From Hydrogenophaga sp. RAC07 (GTDB lineage: Bacteria > Pseudomonadota > Gammaproteobacteria > Burkholderiales > Burkholderiaceae_C), in assembly GCF_001713375.1 (NCBI RefSeq), contig NZ_CP016449.1, positions 2,914,001 to 2,978,000 on the forward strand: a stretch of 64,000 bases of DNA, read 5' to 3'. This document shows, one piece after another, positions 45,940 to 55,180 of the stretch. The notes beneath the pieces are model-generated. The model ran no database searches. It had not been told where the DNA came from and was given only the letters and a program-made list of their open reading frames with translations. Both the position numbers and the translations under genes were made by a program. The first letter of the stretch is position 1, and each line of letters opens with the position of its first letter.

Positions 45940-46748
45940 TGGCCCAGATGCACCACGAAACCCTGCTGATCCACCCCGCGCCGGGCACCGCACCGGAGGA
46001 CGGCATCCGCTGCCTGGTGCTCAACCGCCCCGAGGTGATGAACGCGATGAACACGCAGATGTTCGTCGACCTGCGCAACGCCCTGCACGAACTGGCCTTC
46101 GACGACGGCCTGCGTGTGCTGATCATCACCGGCGCCGGTGAACGAGCTTTCTCGGCCGGCGGCGACCTCAAGCAGCGCGACGGCATGACCGACGGTCAAT
46201 GGCGGCGCCAACACCAGCTCGCCGAAGAGGTGTTGCTGGCGGTCAAGGATTTCCCGCAACCGGTGATCGCCGCCGTCGAAGGCCACGCACATGGCGGCGG
46301 CTGCGAACTGGCGTTGATGTGTGACTACATCGTCGCTTCGCGCGCTGCGGTATTTTCGCTGCCCGAGCTGCGGCGCGGCATCATGCCCGGCGGCGGGGGT
46401 ATCCAGAACCTCGTGCGCGCCATCGGTGCGCGGCGCGCCAAGAAGCTGCTGTTCACCGCGCGCCGCTTCTCGGCCGAAGAAGCCGCCGAATGGGGCATGG
46501 TCACCGACCTGGCCGAGCCGGGTACGGCGCTGGCCGCCGCAGTCGCCGACGCGCGCGACATCGTGCTGGCCGCACCGATGGCCACCCACTACGCCAAACT
46601 CGCCGCCTCGCGCGGCGGCGAGATTGACTTCCACAGCGGCTACATGCTCGACATCGCCGCCTACAACGTGCTGGTGTCCTCGGCCGACAGGCTGGAGGGC
46701 GTGAAGGCCTTCAATGAAAAGCGCCCACCGCGCTGGAGCGGACTCTGA
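45939..46748 (+). CDS. Enoyl-CoA hydratase (glutaconyl-CoA hydratase-like, LiuC/AtuE position)
   Basis: 269-residue crotonase with both catalytic glutamates: HGGGCELALMCD and FSLPELRRGIMPGGGG. NRPEVMNAMN and GAGERAFSAGGDLK define the CoA pocket and oxyanion hole. Placed between the dehydrogenase and the biotin subunit it most likely hydrates the carboxylated glutaconyl-type CoA ester. The ATG at 45939 overlaps the preceding stop (TGATG). Confidence 0.88.
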   Translation: MAQMHHETLLIHPAPGTAPEDGIRCLVLNRPEVMNAMNTQMFVDLRNALHELAFDDGLRVLIITGAGERAFSAGGDLKQRDGMTDGQWRRQHQLAEEVLLAVKDFPQPVIAAVEGHAHGGGCELALMCDYIVASRAAVFSLPELRRGIMPGGGGIQNLVRAIGARRAKKLLFTARRFSAEEAAEWGMVTDLAEPGTALAAAVADARDIVLAAPMATHYAKLAASRGGEIDFHSGYMLDIAAYNVLVSSADRLEGVKAFNEKRPPRWSGL

Positions 46749-46749
46749 C

Positions 46750-48753
46750 ATGTTCAAAAAAATCCTGATCGCCAACCGCGGCGAAATCGCCTGCCGCATT
46801 GCACACACCTGCCGGCGCCTCGGTATTGCAGTGGCCGGTGTGCATTCGAGTGCTGATCGCGATGCGCTGCACGTTGACCTGATCGGCGAGTCGATCGAAA
46901 TCGGTGGGGCAACGCCAGCCGAGAGCTACCTGCGCATCGATGCGGTGATCGATGCGGCCCGGCGGACCGGGTCGCAGGCCATTCATCCTGGTTTTGGCTT
47001 TCTGGCCGAAAACGCGGTCTTCGCGCGCACGGTCGAGGCGGCCGGCCTGGTCTTTATCGGCCCGACGCCCGAGGTCATTGAGCGCCTGGGCGACAAGGCG
47101 TCGGCCAAGCGCGAGGCGCGCGCCGCTGGCGTGGCCGTGCTCGGCGGCAGCGAGCTGCCCAGCCGCGACGCGGCAGAAGTGGCGGCCACCGTACGCGGCC
47201 TGCCACTGCCAGTGATTCTGAAAGCGGCCGCCGGTGGCGGCGGCAAGGGCATGCGGGTGGTGCAGCAATTGGACGGGTTGATGGAGGCCATCGAGGCGGC
47301 CATGCGCGAAGCCAAAAGTTCCTTTGGCGACGCGGCGTTGATCGTCGAAGCCTTTGTCGAGCGCGGGCGCCACATCGAGGTGCAGATTGTCGGCGACGGC
47401 CATGGCGAAGTGATTCACCTGTTCGAGCGCGAATGCACGTTGCAGCGGCGCCATCAGAAAGTCATCGAAGAGGCTCCAGCGGTGTATCTCGCCCCGGCGC
47501 TGCGCGAGGCGATGCTCGGTGACGCGGTGCGCCTGGGGCAGCGACTGCGCTATCGCGGTGTCGGCACGGTGGAATTCATCGTGCAGGGCGACAGTCACCA
47601 TTTTCTCGAAGTCAACCCGCGGCTGCAAGTTGAGCATCCGGTGACTGAAGAGGTGACTGGTATCGACATTGTGGAGGTCATGCTGCGCATCGCTGCCAAC
47701 GAGGGATTACCCTTGCGTCAGAGCGAAGTGCAGGTGCGCGGCCACGCGATTGAGGCGCGGGTCTGCGCTGAAGACGCAGCGCAAAATTTCCTGCCATCCA
47801 CCGGTGAACTGATCGCGGTGCGGTTCCCGACTTCGGGTGTGCGGGTTGAATCGGGGGTGCGGGCCGGCATGGTGGTCACGCCCTACTACGACTCGATGCT
47901 GGCCAAGCTGATCGTTCATGCGCCCACGCGCGAGGCTGCGCTGGACCGTCTGAGTGGGGCGCTGGGCGAAACCCAGGTGCACGGCGTCGAAACCAATTGC
48001 GCTTTTCTGCAGCGTCTGCTGGCCCTGCCTGCAACGCGGGACGCCAGCTTCCACACCCGTCTGATTGACGAGGTGCTGGCAGAGGGGGGTCAGGGCACGG
48101 GTAGCGCGCCGCTGGAGCGGCTGGCTGCAGCGGCGGCCTGGTGGTTGCTCGATGCGCGGCGCAGCAGCAAGCCATTCGGAGCCTGGTCGGCCTTGGACGT
48201 GACGGGTTGGCAGATGCACGCTGGCGACGATCGGCTCACGCCGGTTCCGGCGCTGTTGCTGCGCTCGGGAGGAACAACACACGAAGCCCGGTTCGGCGCC
48301 GTCTCGCCCGAGTCCGAAGTAACGGTGCAAATCGGCACCGAACGGGTTCGCCTGGCGCTGACCGCCAGCGCCGGGAGCGATTGGCGTTTGCGCATAGGGG
48401 ATTGTCATGAGGTACTGACCATCGTGCGCAGCGACGATACCGTGTTTGTGCAGAGCGGCGGCACCGCCCACGCCATCGGCGTGACCTCCTACCTCAGCCA
48501 GGTCGCCACTGGCCGCCAGGCCAGCGGACAGTTGCGCACGCCGATGATGGGAATGATCCTGAAGACCCATGTGGAGGTTGGCGAGCGGGTACGTGCCGGC
48601 GACGTGGTGGCGACGATGGAGTCGATGAAGATGGAGATGCGCATCAACGCCGATCACGATGGCGTGGTGCGCTCGCTGTCGGTGCAGCCCGGGCAGATGG
48701 TCGAGCGCGGCCTGGTGGTGGCCGTGGTTGAGTCCGAGGGCGCCGCGGAATGA
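46750..48753 (+). CDS. Acyl-CoA carboxylase alpha subunit with biotin domain (MccA/AtuF-like)
   Basis: 667 residues: biotin carboxylase domain (ANRGEIACRI, HPGFGFLAENA, KAAAGGGGKGMRVV, FLEVNPRLQVEHPVTE) up to about residue 450, a linker domain, and a C-terminal biotinyl domain with Lys627 in ESMKMEM. Forms an alpha6beta6-type enzyme with the carboxyltransferase at 41934. ATG 46750 begins one base after the hydratase stop. No HMG-CoA lyase gene, the next step in leucine breakdown, follows. Confidence 0.92.
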   Translation: MFKKILIANRGEIACRIAHTCRRLGIAVAGVHSSADRDALHVDLIGESIEIGGATPAESYLRIDAVIDAARRTGSQAIHPGFGFLAENAVFARTVEAAGLVFIGPTPEVIERLGDKASAKREARAAGVAVLGGSELPSRDAAEVAATVRGLPLPVILKAAAGGGGKGMRVVQQLDGLMEAIEAAMREAKSSFGDAALIVEAFVERGRHIEVQIVGDGHGEVIHLFERECTLQRRHQKVIEEAPAVYLAPALREAMLGDAVRLGQRLRYRGVGTVEFIVQGDSHHFLEVNPRLQVEHPVTEEVTGIDIVEVMLRIAANEGLPLRQSEVQVRGHAIEARVCAEDAAQNFLPSTGELIAVRFPTSGVRVESGVRAGMVVTPYYDSMLAKLIVHAPTREAALDRLSGALGETQVHGVETNCAFLQRLLALPATRDASFHTRLIDEVLAEGGQGTGSAPLERLAAAAAWWLLDARRSSKPFGAWSALDVTGWQMHAGDDRLTPVPALLLRSGGTTHEARFGAVSPESEVTVQIGTERVRLALTASAGSDWRLRIGDCHEVLTIVRSDDTVFVQSGGTAHAIGVTSYLSQVATGRQASGQLRTPMMGMILKTHVEVGERVRAGDVVATMESMKMEMRINADHDGVVRSLSVQPGQMVERGLVVAVVESEGAAE

Positions 48754-48835
48754 GCGGCAGCAAATCCAGCATGCGCGCCCCTCTTTGCAAACCTGGTGTT
48801 ATCCACCGCTCAAAATGACGTGCCCGAGACGGCCC

Positions 48836-49756
48836 ATGACCGGCATCCAACTTCCGAACGGTATTCAGGTTTTTGAGCGCGGCTGGCTGTCCTCGAACAA
48901 TATTTTGTTCATCGGAGCACAGTCCAGCGCACTCGTTGACAGTGGCTACAGCACGCACGCGGAACTAACGACCGGGCTGGTCAGCGCCGCTTTGCAGCAG
49001 GGTCCGCTGGACTTGCTGCTCAACACGCATCTACACAGCGACCACTGCGGCGGCAATGCCGTCCTCCAGGGCAATTACCCAGAACTTCAAACCCTCATTC
49101 CGCCAGGCCATGCATCACTTGTCTCGTCATGGGACCCCGTCGCCCTGAACTATGTGCCATCCGGGCAACACTGCCCCCGGTTCAAGTTCGATGGTCTTCT
49201 TTTACCTGGCACGGAAATTCAGCTGGCCGACACGGCGTGGCAAATTCATGCGGCGCCGGGCCACGATCCCCATTCAGTCATTCTGTTTGAGCCGCAGTCC
49301 CAAACCCTGATCTCGGCAGATGCCTTGTGGGAAAAAGGCTTCGGCGTGGTGTTTCCGGAGCTTGAGGGCGACGCCGCATTCGACGAAGTGGCCGCCACCT
49401 TCGACCTGATCGAGCGGCTTGACCCGTGCTGGGTCATTCCTGGCCACGGCCCGGTATTCCGCTACCGCGCCGAGGTGCTGGCCTACGCGCGCGCGCGCCT
49501 CAACGCCTTTGTCAAGAGCCCTGACCGACATGCGCACCACGCAGTCAAGGTGTTGCTGAAGTTCAAATTGCTGGATCAGCAGCAACTGCCTTTTGCCGAT
49601 TTTGTCAACTGGGCCGCCAACACCCGCTACTTCCAGCTCATTCACCAGAGGTTTGTTCCTTCTGTTCCCATCGACCGCTGGATGGAGCAGTTGACGCAAG
49701 AGCTTGTGCGTTCAGCAGCCGCACGAAGAGAAGGTGACATGGTCTACAACGCGTGA
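48836..49756 (+). CDS. Metallo-beta-lactamase-fold hydrolase
   Basis: 306 residues with the metal motif NTHLHSDHCGG, downstream HAAPGHDPHS and ISADALW, and VIPGHGPVF, which supply the usual dinuclear zinc ligands. Such proteins hydrolyse thioesters, lactones and other esters; a CoA-ester or lactone substrate would fit the region but cannot be shown. Start at 48836 or the upstream ATG at 48815; neither has a strong site. Confidence 0.85.
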   Translation: MTGIQLPNGIQVFERGWLSSNNILFIGAQSSALVDSGYSTHAELTTGLVSAALQQGPLDLLLNTHLHSDHCGGNAVLQGNYPELQTLIPPGHASLVSSWDPVALNYVPSGQHCPRFKFDGLLLPGTEIQLADTAWQIHAAPGHDPHSVILFEPQSQTLISADALWEKGFGVVFPELEGDAAFDEVAATFDLIERLDPCWVIPGHGPVFRYRAEVLAYARARLNAFVKSPDRHAHHAVKVLLKFKLLDQQQLPFADFVNWAANTRYFQLIHQRFVPSVPIDRWMEQLTQELVRSAAARREGDMVYNA

Positions 49757-49848
49757 AATCGGTCACGGAGTGAATCATGCGACGAAGGCGCTGACGAATC
49801 AGCGTTCGTATGTGCAGAGCAAGCAATTTTTTAACAGGAGATCAGGAT

Positions 49849-50637
49849 ATGAGTGAAGCAGAAACGGTTTTGTACGAAGTGCGCGATGGCATTGCCACCG
49901 TGAAGATCAATCGCCCCGAGATGCGTAACGCGCTGTCACCGGCCGCCGCCAACCGGCTGCACGATCTGTGGGGTGAAGTCGATGCCGACAAAAACGTACG
50001 CGTGGCAATCCTGACTTCTGCCGACTGCGGCACCTTCTGCGCCGGGCTCGACCTGCGTGAGGCTTCGCGTGTCAAGAAGGAAGAAGGCGTGGACATCCTG
50101 ACCAAGATGAAGGACCCGTTCCATGGCCGCCAGCGCCGTGTGGCCAAGCCCATCATCGCGGCCATGACCGGGCACCTGATTGCCGGCGGCATGATGCTGA
50201 GCCTGAACTCGGATTTGCGCGTCGGCCTCAAGGGCACGCAGGTCGGCATAACCGAAACCCGCATCGCCGGGCGCGGTAGCCCGTGGGCCATTCCCCTGCT
50301 GTGGATGCTGCCGCAGCCGCTGCTGATGGAGATGGTGCTGACCGGCGACCTGTATCCGATCGAAACCTTTCATGGGCTCGGTTTCATCAACTACCTGGAA
50401 GACACGCCGGATGCCGTGCGCGCTCGCGCCACCGCATTGGCCGAACGCATCCGCGACAACGCGCCGCTGTCGGTGATGGCGGGCAAGGAATCGATCATGA
50501 CGGCGATGAGCGCCGGCTGCGAGGCCGGTATGGCGCTGGCCCACAACATCTACCGTGCCGCTTACGCCAGCGAGGACGCGCAGGAAGGTCCGCGTGCCTT
50601 CGCCGAGAAGCGCAAGCCGGTGTGGAAGGGGCGTTGA
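49849..50637 (+). CDS. Enoyl-CoA hydratase/isomerase family protein
   Basis: 262-residue crotonase: NRPEMRNAL, GTFCAGLDLRE, with the first catalytic Glu replaced by Met (IAGGMMLSLNSD) and the second site keeping Glu (GITETRIAG). One glutamate only suggests an isomerase or specialised hydratase. Strong AGGAG before ATG 49849. The stop overlaps an in-frame ATG of the carbonic anhydrase reading frame. Confidence 0.86.
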   Translation: MSEAETVLYEVRDGIATVKINRPEMRNALSPAAANRLHDLWGEVDADKNVRVAILTSADCGTFCAGLDLREASRVKKEEGVDILTKMKDPFHGRQRRVAKPIIAAMTGHLIAGGMMLSLNSDLRVGLKGTQVGITETRIAGRGSPWAIPLLWMLPQPLLMEMVLTGDLYPIETFHGLGFINYLEDTPDAVRARATALAERIRDNAPLSVMAGKESIMTAMSAGCEAGMALAHNIYRAAYASEDAQEGPRAFAEKRKPVWKGR

Positions 50638-50657
50638 TGTCGCTCCGTGGAGATGCC

Positions 50658-51308
50658 ATGTCCAGCCTGGCCCCTCTGCTGGAGAACAACCGTGCCTGGT
50701 CGGCGCGCTGCGCTGCGGAAGATCCGCAGTACTTCGAGCGGCTGGCGCACCAGCAGATGCCGCGCTACCTGTGGATCGGCTGTTCCGACAGCCGGGTGCC
50801 GGCCAACGAAATTCTGGGCCTGCGGCCTGGCGAGGTGTTCGTGCACCGCAACGTCGGCAACCTGGTGGTGCACTCCGATCTGAACTGCCTGACGGTTCTG
50901 CAGTATGCGGTCGAGGTGTTGAAGGTCGAGCATGTTCTCGTGGTGGGCCACTACGGCTGCGGCGGCGTGCAGGCGGTGATAGAACAGCGCCGCACCGGTC
51001 TGGCCGAGAACTGGCTGCGCCATCTGGAGGACGTGGCGCGCAAACACGCTGATCGGTTCGACGGCATTTCCAGCGTTGACGAGCGCGCTGCGCGGCTTTG
51101 CGAGATGAACGTGATCGAGCAGGTCAGCAACGTGTGCCGCACCACCACCCTGCGCCGCGCCTGGGAGTGCGGGCAGCAAGTCGAGGTGCACGGGTTGGTC
51201 TACGGCCTGCGCGACGGCTTGCTGCGGCCGGTCGGGGGCAGCGTCAACCGCGGTCAGGACCAGCAGAAGCAATACGCCCAGTCTCTTGCCGCGCTTGGCA
51301 CACTCTGA
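50658..51308 (+). CDS. Beta-carbonic anhydrase
   Basis: 216 residues. Zinc ligands and the Asp-Arg dyad are clear: Cys42-x-Asp44-x-Arg46 in GCSDSRVPAN, and His98 with Cys101 in HYGCGGV; HRNVGNLV follows the family. It interconverts CO2 and bicarbonate, the co-substrate of the two biotin carboxylases in this window. GGAG precedes ATG 50658; an upstream in-frame ATG at 50637 overlaps the crotonase stop. Placement in a beta-oxidation operon is uncommon and looks functional. Confidence 0.93.
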   Translation: MSSLAPLLENNRAWSARCAAEDPQYFERLAHQQMPRYLWIGCSDSRVPANEILGLRPGEVFVHRNVGNLVVHSDLNCLTVLQYAVEVLKVEHVLVVGHYGCGGVQAVIEQRRTGLAENWLRHLEDVARKHADRFDGISSVDERAARLCEMNVIEQVSNVCRTTTLRRAWECGQQVEVHGLVYGLRDGLLRPVGGSVNRGQDQQKQYAQSLAALGTL

Positions 51309-51341
51309 GTGATACGAAGAATACAAGTAAGGTTATTCCAC

Positions 51342-52766
51342 ATGCCAGCCGACACGACAACCCTCCCTGCCCCCAGCATCGCCGCCCAACTGGCCGCCTT
51401 CGCGCACGGCCTGACGCCAGACATGCTGCCCGCAGCCGTAGTCGAACAGGCCAAGCTGCTGATGCTCGACGCACTGGGCATCGCCTTGGCTTCGTCCCAG
51501 CACGACTTCGCGCACTGCGCTTACCGCGGCTTGCACGCCCTGGGCGGTGCGGGTGACAGCGCCGTCATGGGTGCCTTTGCCCCCCTGCCGCTGCGCGATG
51601 CGGTGCTGATGAATGGCATCCTGGTCCACGGGCTGGATTTCGACGACACCCACCCCGGCGCGATCACCCACCCCAGCGCCAGCGCCTTTCCGCTGGCGCT
51701 GGGTCTGGCGGCGCAGCGGCATGCCAGCGGGGCCGAGATGATCATGACCTATGTGCTGGCGATCGAGGTGGCGGCACGTCTGGGTGCAGCGGCCCAGGGG
51801 CGCTTCCACGACGTGGGCTTTCACCCGACTGGCCTGGTGGGGGCTTTTGGGTGCGCACTGGCGGCCGGCAAGCTGATGGGACTGGATCAGGCGGGCCTTG
51901 AGCACGCGCAAGGCGTGGTGCTGTCGATGGCATCAGGCAGCATGGAATTTCTGAGCGACGGCGCCTGGACCAAGCGCATGCACTCGGGCTGGGCCGGTGT
52001 CAGCGGGCTGACCGCCACGGCGTTGGCCGGTGCCGGATTCCGCGGCCCGTCGCAGCCCTATGAAGGCCGCTTTGGTCTGTACGCCAGTCACCTGGCCGCG
52101 CGCGGCCTAAACGCCGATTTGTCCTTGTGCGCGCGCGGCCTGGGCGAGCGCTGGGAACTGATGGATGTGGCGGTCAAGTTGTATCCAACCTGCCACTTCA
52201 CGCACGCCAGCATCGATGCCGCGCTGGCGCTGCGCGCGGCCGGTCTGCGCACTGACGAGATCGCTTCGGTACAGGTGCTGCTGCCGCAAGGGGTGCACCC
52301 GGTGGTGTGCGAGCCGGTGGCGGCCAAGCGGCGACCGGCCAACGTCTATGAATCGCAGTTCAGCATTCACCATCTGGTCGCGCTGGCCCTGCTGCGCGGC
52401 GAGCTGGGGCTGGCCGAACTGGATGCCGCCAACCTGAGCGACCCGCAGGTGCAGGCGCTGGCTGACCGCATCGAACACGCGGCCGACCCCGATGCCGATT
52501 ACCCCACCTTCTTTTCCGGCGAGCTGCGCGTGCGCACGCACGATGGGCGCGAGCTGCGCCACCGCGAGGCCGCGCACCGCGGCGCGCCGGGGCGCCCCAT
52601 CACGGCCGCTGACATCGAAGCCAAATTCATGGGCAATGCGCTACTGACCTTGCCGCGCGAGCAGGCGCTACGCCTGCTCGACGCGCTGCTGACGGCCGAC
52701 CGCGCCCCAGATGCCGCCGTCCTGGCGCAGAGCCTGACCCATTCCAACACTTCCGGAACCCTCTGA
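51342..52766 (+). CDS. MmgE/PrpD family protein
   Basis: 474 residues of the 2-methylcitrate dehydratase/cis-aconitate decarboxylase family: LMLDALGIALASSQHDF, NGILVHGLDFDDTHPGAITHPSASAFPLALGLA, GFHPTGLVGAFGCALAAGKLMGL, and YPTCHFTHASIDAA. Members of this family in catabolic islands are often of unknown activity; dehydration of a branched hydroxy-polycarboxylate or its CoA ester is plausible. The ATG at 51342 follows TAAGG. The stop overlaps the next ATG by one base. Confidence 0.88.
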   Translation: MPADTTTLPAPSIAAQLAAFAHGLTPDMLPAAVVEQAKLLMLDALGIALASSQHDFAHCAYRGLHALGGAGDSAVMGAFAPLPLRDAVLMNGILVHGLDFDDTHPGAITHPSASAFPLALGLAAQRHASGAEMIMTYVLAIEVAARLGAAAQGRFHDVGFHPTGLVGAFGCALAAGKLMGLDQAGLEHAQGVVLSMASGSMEFLSDGAWTKRMHSGWAGVSGLTATALAGAGFRGPSQPYEGRFGLYASHLAARGLNADLSLCARGLGERWELMDVAVKLYPTCHFTHASIDAALALRAAGLRTDEIASVQVLLPQGVHPVVCEPVAAKRRPANVYESQFSIHHLVALALLRGELGLAELDAANLSDPQVQALADRIEHAADPDADYPTFFSGELRVRTHDGRELRHREAAHRGAPGRPITAADIEAKFMGNALLTLPREQALRLLDALLTADRAPDAAVLAQSLTHSNTSGTL

Positions 52767-53935
52767 TGACGACCAGCCAGTCCGTGGCCTTTGATGCCGA
52801 AAAAGAAAATATGGTGCTCGACGCCGTCGAACGCTTTGTGGACCGCGAGATCAAGCCGGTGGCGCAGCGGCTCGAGCATGCCGACGAATGGCCGGCCGAC
52901 ATTGTGGCCGGCATGCGCGAGATGGGCCTGTTCGGCTGCATCATCCGCGAGGAGTACGGCGGCCTGGGCCTGTCGGCCAGCACCTATGCCAAGGTGGTGG
53001 AGCGCATCGCGCGGGTCTGGATGTCGGTGTCGGGCATCATCAACTCGCACCTCATAATGGCCGCCTGCGTGCAGCGCAACGGCACCGAGGCGCAGCGCCA
53101 GCATTTTTTGCCGCGCTTTGCCAGCGGCGAACTGCGCGGCGGGTTGGCACTGACCGAGCCCGATTGCGGCACCGACTTGCAGGCGGTGCGCACGGTGGCG
53201 CGCCGCGACGGCGACCATTACGTCATCAACGGCACCAAGACCTGGATATCCAACGGCATCCATGGCCAGGTCTTTGCCGTGCTGGTCAAGACCGACCCCG
53301 AAGCGCAACCGCGCCATCGCGGCATGAGCCTGTTCATCTGCGAGAAGGGCCCGGGCTTCACGTCCACCAAGAAGCTGGAAAAGCTCGGCTACAAGGGCAT
53401 CGACAGCGCCGAGCTGGTGTTCGACAACTTTCGCGTGCCGGCCGCCAACTTGGCCGGTGGCGTGGAGGGACAGGGTTTCAAGCACGTGATGGGCGGACTG
53501 GAACTTGGGCGCATCAATGTGGCTGCGCGCGGCGTGGGTGTGGCGCGCGCCTGCCTGGAGGAGTCGGTAGCCTATGCCCAACTGCGTCGCACCTTCGGCA
53601 AGCCGATCTGCGAACACCAGGCGATCCAACTCAAGCTGGCCGACATGGCCACCCGGGCGGAGGCGGCGCGTCTGCTGGTTGAACAGGCCGCGCGGGCTTA
53701 TGACGCCGGCCAGCGTTGCGACATGGAAGCCGGCATGGCCAAGCTGTTCGCCAGCGAGGCGGCGGTCGAGAACTCGATGGAGGCCTTGCGCATCCACGGG
53801 GCTTATGGCTACTCGAAGGAAATGAATGTCGAGCGCTACTACCGCGATGCGCCGCTGCTGTGCATCGGCGAGGGCACCAACGAATTGCAGCGCCTGATCA
53901 TTTCCGCCCAGTTGGTGGAGCGCAGCCCGATCTGA
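52766..53935 (+). CDS. Acyl-CoA dehydrogenase, classical Glu-base type
   Basis: 389 residues with Glu369 at the medium/short-chain base position (IGEGTNELQRL). Other signatures: LTEPDCGTDLQAVRT, NGTKTWISNGIHG, AYAQLRRTFGKPICEHQAI, IHGAYGYSKEMNVERYYRD. The TDLQ and NGIH stretches suggest a glutaryl/benzylsuccinyl-like branch, but I would not name a substrate. Overlaps the PrpD stop (TGATG). Confidence 0.88.
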   Translation: MTTSQSVAFDAEKENMVLDAVERFVDREIKPVAQRLEHADEWPADIVAGMREMGLFGCIIREEYGGLGLSASTYAKVVERIARVWMSVSGIINSHLIMAACVQRNGTEAQRQHFLPRFASGELRGGLALTEPDCGTDLQAVRTVARRDGDHYVINGTKTWISNGIHGQVFAVLVKTDPEAQPRHRGMSLFICEKGPGFTSTKKLEKLGYKGIDSAELVFDNFRVPAANLAGGVEGQGFKHVMGGLELGRINVAARGVGVARACLEESVAYAQLRRTFGKPICEHQAIQLKLADMATRAEAARLLVEQAARAYDAGQRCDMEAGMAKLFASEAAVENSMEALRIHGAYGYSKEMNVERYYRDAPLLCIGEGTNELQRLIISAQLVERSPI

Positions 53936-53995
53936 TGTATCGCCTGGGGCGGCGCCTCAACTCGGCGGTGAATGAACCCCTCGGAGGAAAATTTC

Positions 53996-55165
53996 TTGAA
54001 CAACCTGCTGTCCGCTTTCCGGTTCGCCGCCCTGCCCGCCGGGACGAATTCATTTCGCGCCGAGGTGAAGGCCTTTCTCCAATCCAGCTTTGAGCCAATG
54101 CCCGCCGACATCCGGGCCCGTTCATGGATGGGTTTCAATGCCGCTTTCAGCAAGAAGCTGGCCGCACGGGGCTGGGTCGGCGTGACCTTGCCGGCGCAAT
54201 ACGGTGGCGCCAGCCTGGACGCCTTCTCGCGCTTCGTGCTGGTGGAAGAACTGCTGGCCGCCGGCGCCCCGGTTTCCGCGCACTGGATCGCCGACCGCCA
54301 GAGCGGGCCCTTGATCCTCAAGTTCGGCACGGAGGCGCAACGCCAGTTCTACCTGCCGAAAATCTGCGCCGCCGAGGCGTTTTTCTGCATCGGCATGAGT
54401 GAGCCCAATGCCGGCTCCGACCTCGCCAGCGTCGGCACGCGTGCCACGCGCTGCCAAATTGACGGTTCAAGCGGCTGGCGGCTGAACGGCCGCAAGATAT
54501 GGACCACCAACGCGCAGCACTGCCACTACATGATCGCGCTGGTGCGCTCGTCGGGCGAGCCGCAGGACCGGCAAAAAGGCTTGTCGCAGTTCATTGTCGA
54601 TCTGGCATTGCCCGGCGTGACGATGCGCCCGATCCGTGACCTGGCGGGTGATGCACATTTTTCCGAAGTGTTCTTCGACAACGTGCTGCTGACCGACGAC
54701 GCGCTGATCGGCCATGAAGGCAGCGGCTGGGCGCAAGTCAATGCCGAACTGGCCTTCGAGCGCAGCGGCCCGGAGCGGGTGTACTCCAGCATCGTGCTGC
54801 TGGAGCACTGGATCACCTGCCTGCGCAAGACACCGGCGGTCTCGGTCCATGCCGCCACCATCGGGCGTTTCGCCACGCACCTGGCCACGCTGCGCAACAT
54901 GTCGATCGCCGTCACAGCCAAGCTCGTCAACGGGGAAAGCCCGTTGGTCGAAGCGGCCCTGGTCAAGGACATTGGCACCGAATTCGAGCAGAGCATTCCC
55001 TCTGTGATCGAAGCCGCCCTCGCCATGGACCCGGACGCCCTGGTCGATGCCGAGTTGTACCGCGCCGTGGCTTATGTGAGCCAGATGGCGCCCACCTATT
55101 CCCTGCGCGGCGGCACGCGCGAGATCCTGCGCGGCATGATCGCGCGCGGTCTGGGTCTGCGCTGA
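53996..55165 (+). CDS. Acyl-CoA dehydrogenase, alpha-type partner
   Basis: About 389 residues. A GGAGG site at 53983-53987 places the start at TTG 53996 (8 bp spacing); an ATG at 53972 would add eight residues but has no site. Signatures: GMSEPNAGSDLASVGTRA, NGRKIWTTNAQHCHYMIALVR, and AFERSGPERVY, which carries the candidate base Glu. The medium-chain site is Gly (RGGTREIL). It pairs with the shorter dehydrogenase encoded 15 bp downstream. Confidence 0.86.
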   Translation: MNNLLSAFRFAALPAGTNSFRAEVKAFLQSSFEPMPADIRARSWMGFNAAFSKKLAARGWVGVTLPAQYGGASLDAFSRFVLVEELLAAGAPVSAHWIADRQSGPLILKFGTEAQRQFYLPKICAAEAFFCIGMSEPNAGSDLASVGTRATRCQIDGSSGWRLNGRKIWTTNAQHCHYMIALVRSSGEPQDRQKGLSQFIVDLALPGVTMRPIRDLAGDAHFSEVFFDNVLLTDDALIGHEGSGWAQVNAELAFERSGPERVYSSIVLLEHWITCLRKTPAVSVHAATIGRFATHLATLRNMSIAVTAKLVNGESPLVEAALVKDIGTEFEQSIPSVIEAALAMDPDALVDAELYRAVAYVSQMAPTYSLRGGTREILRGMIARGLGLR

Positions 55166-55180
55166 AAAAGAAAGCATTCC

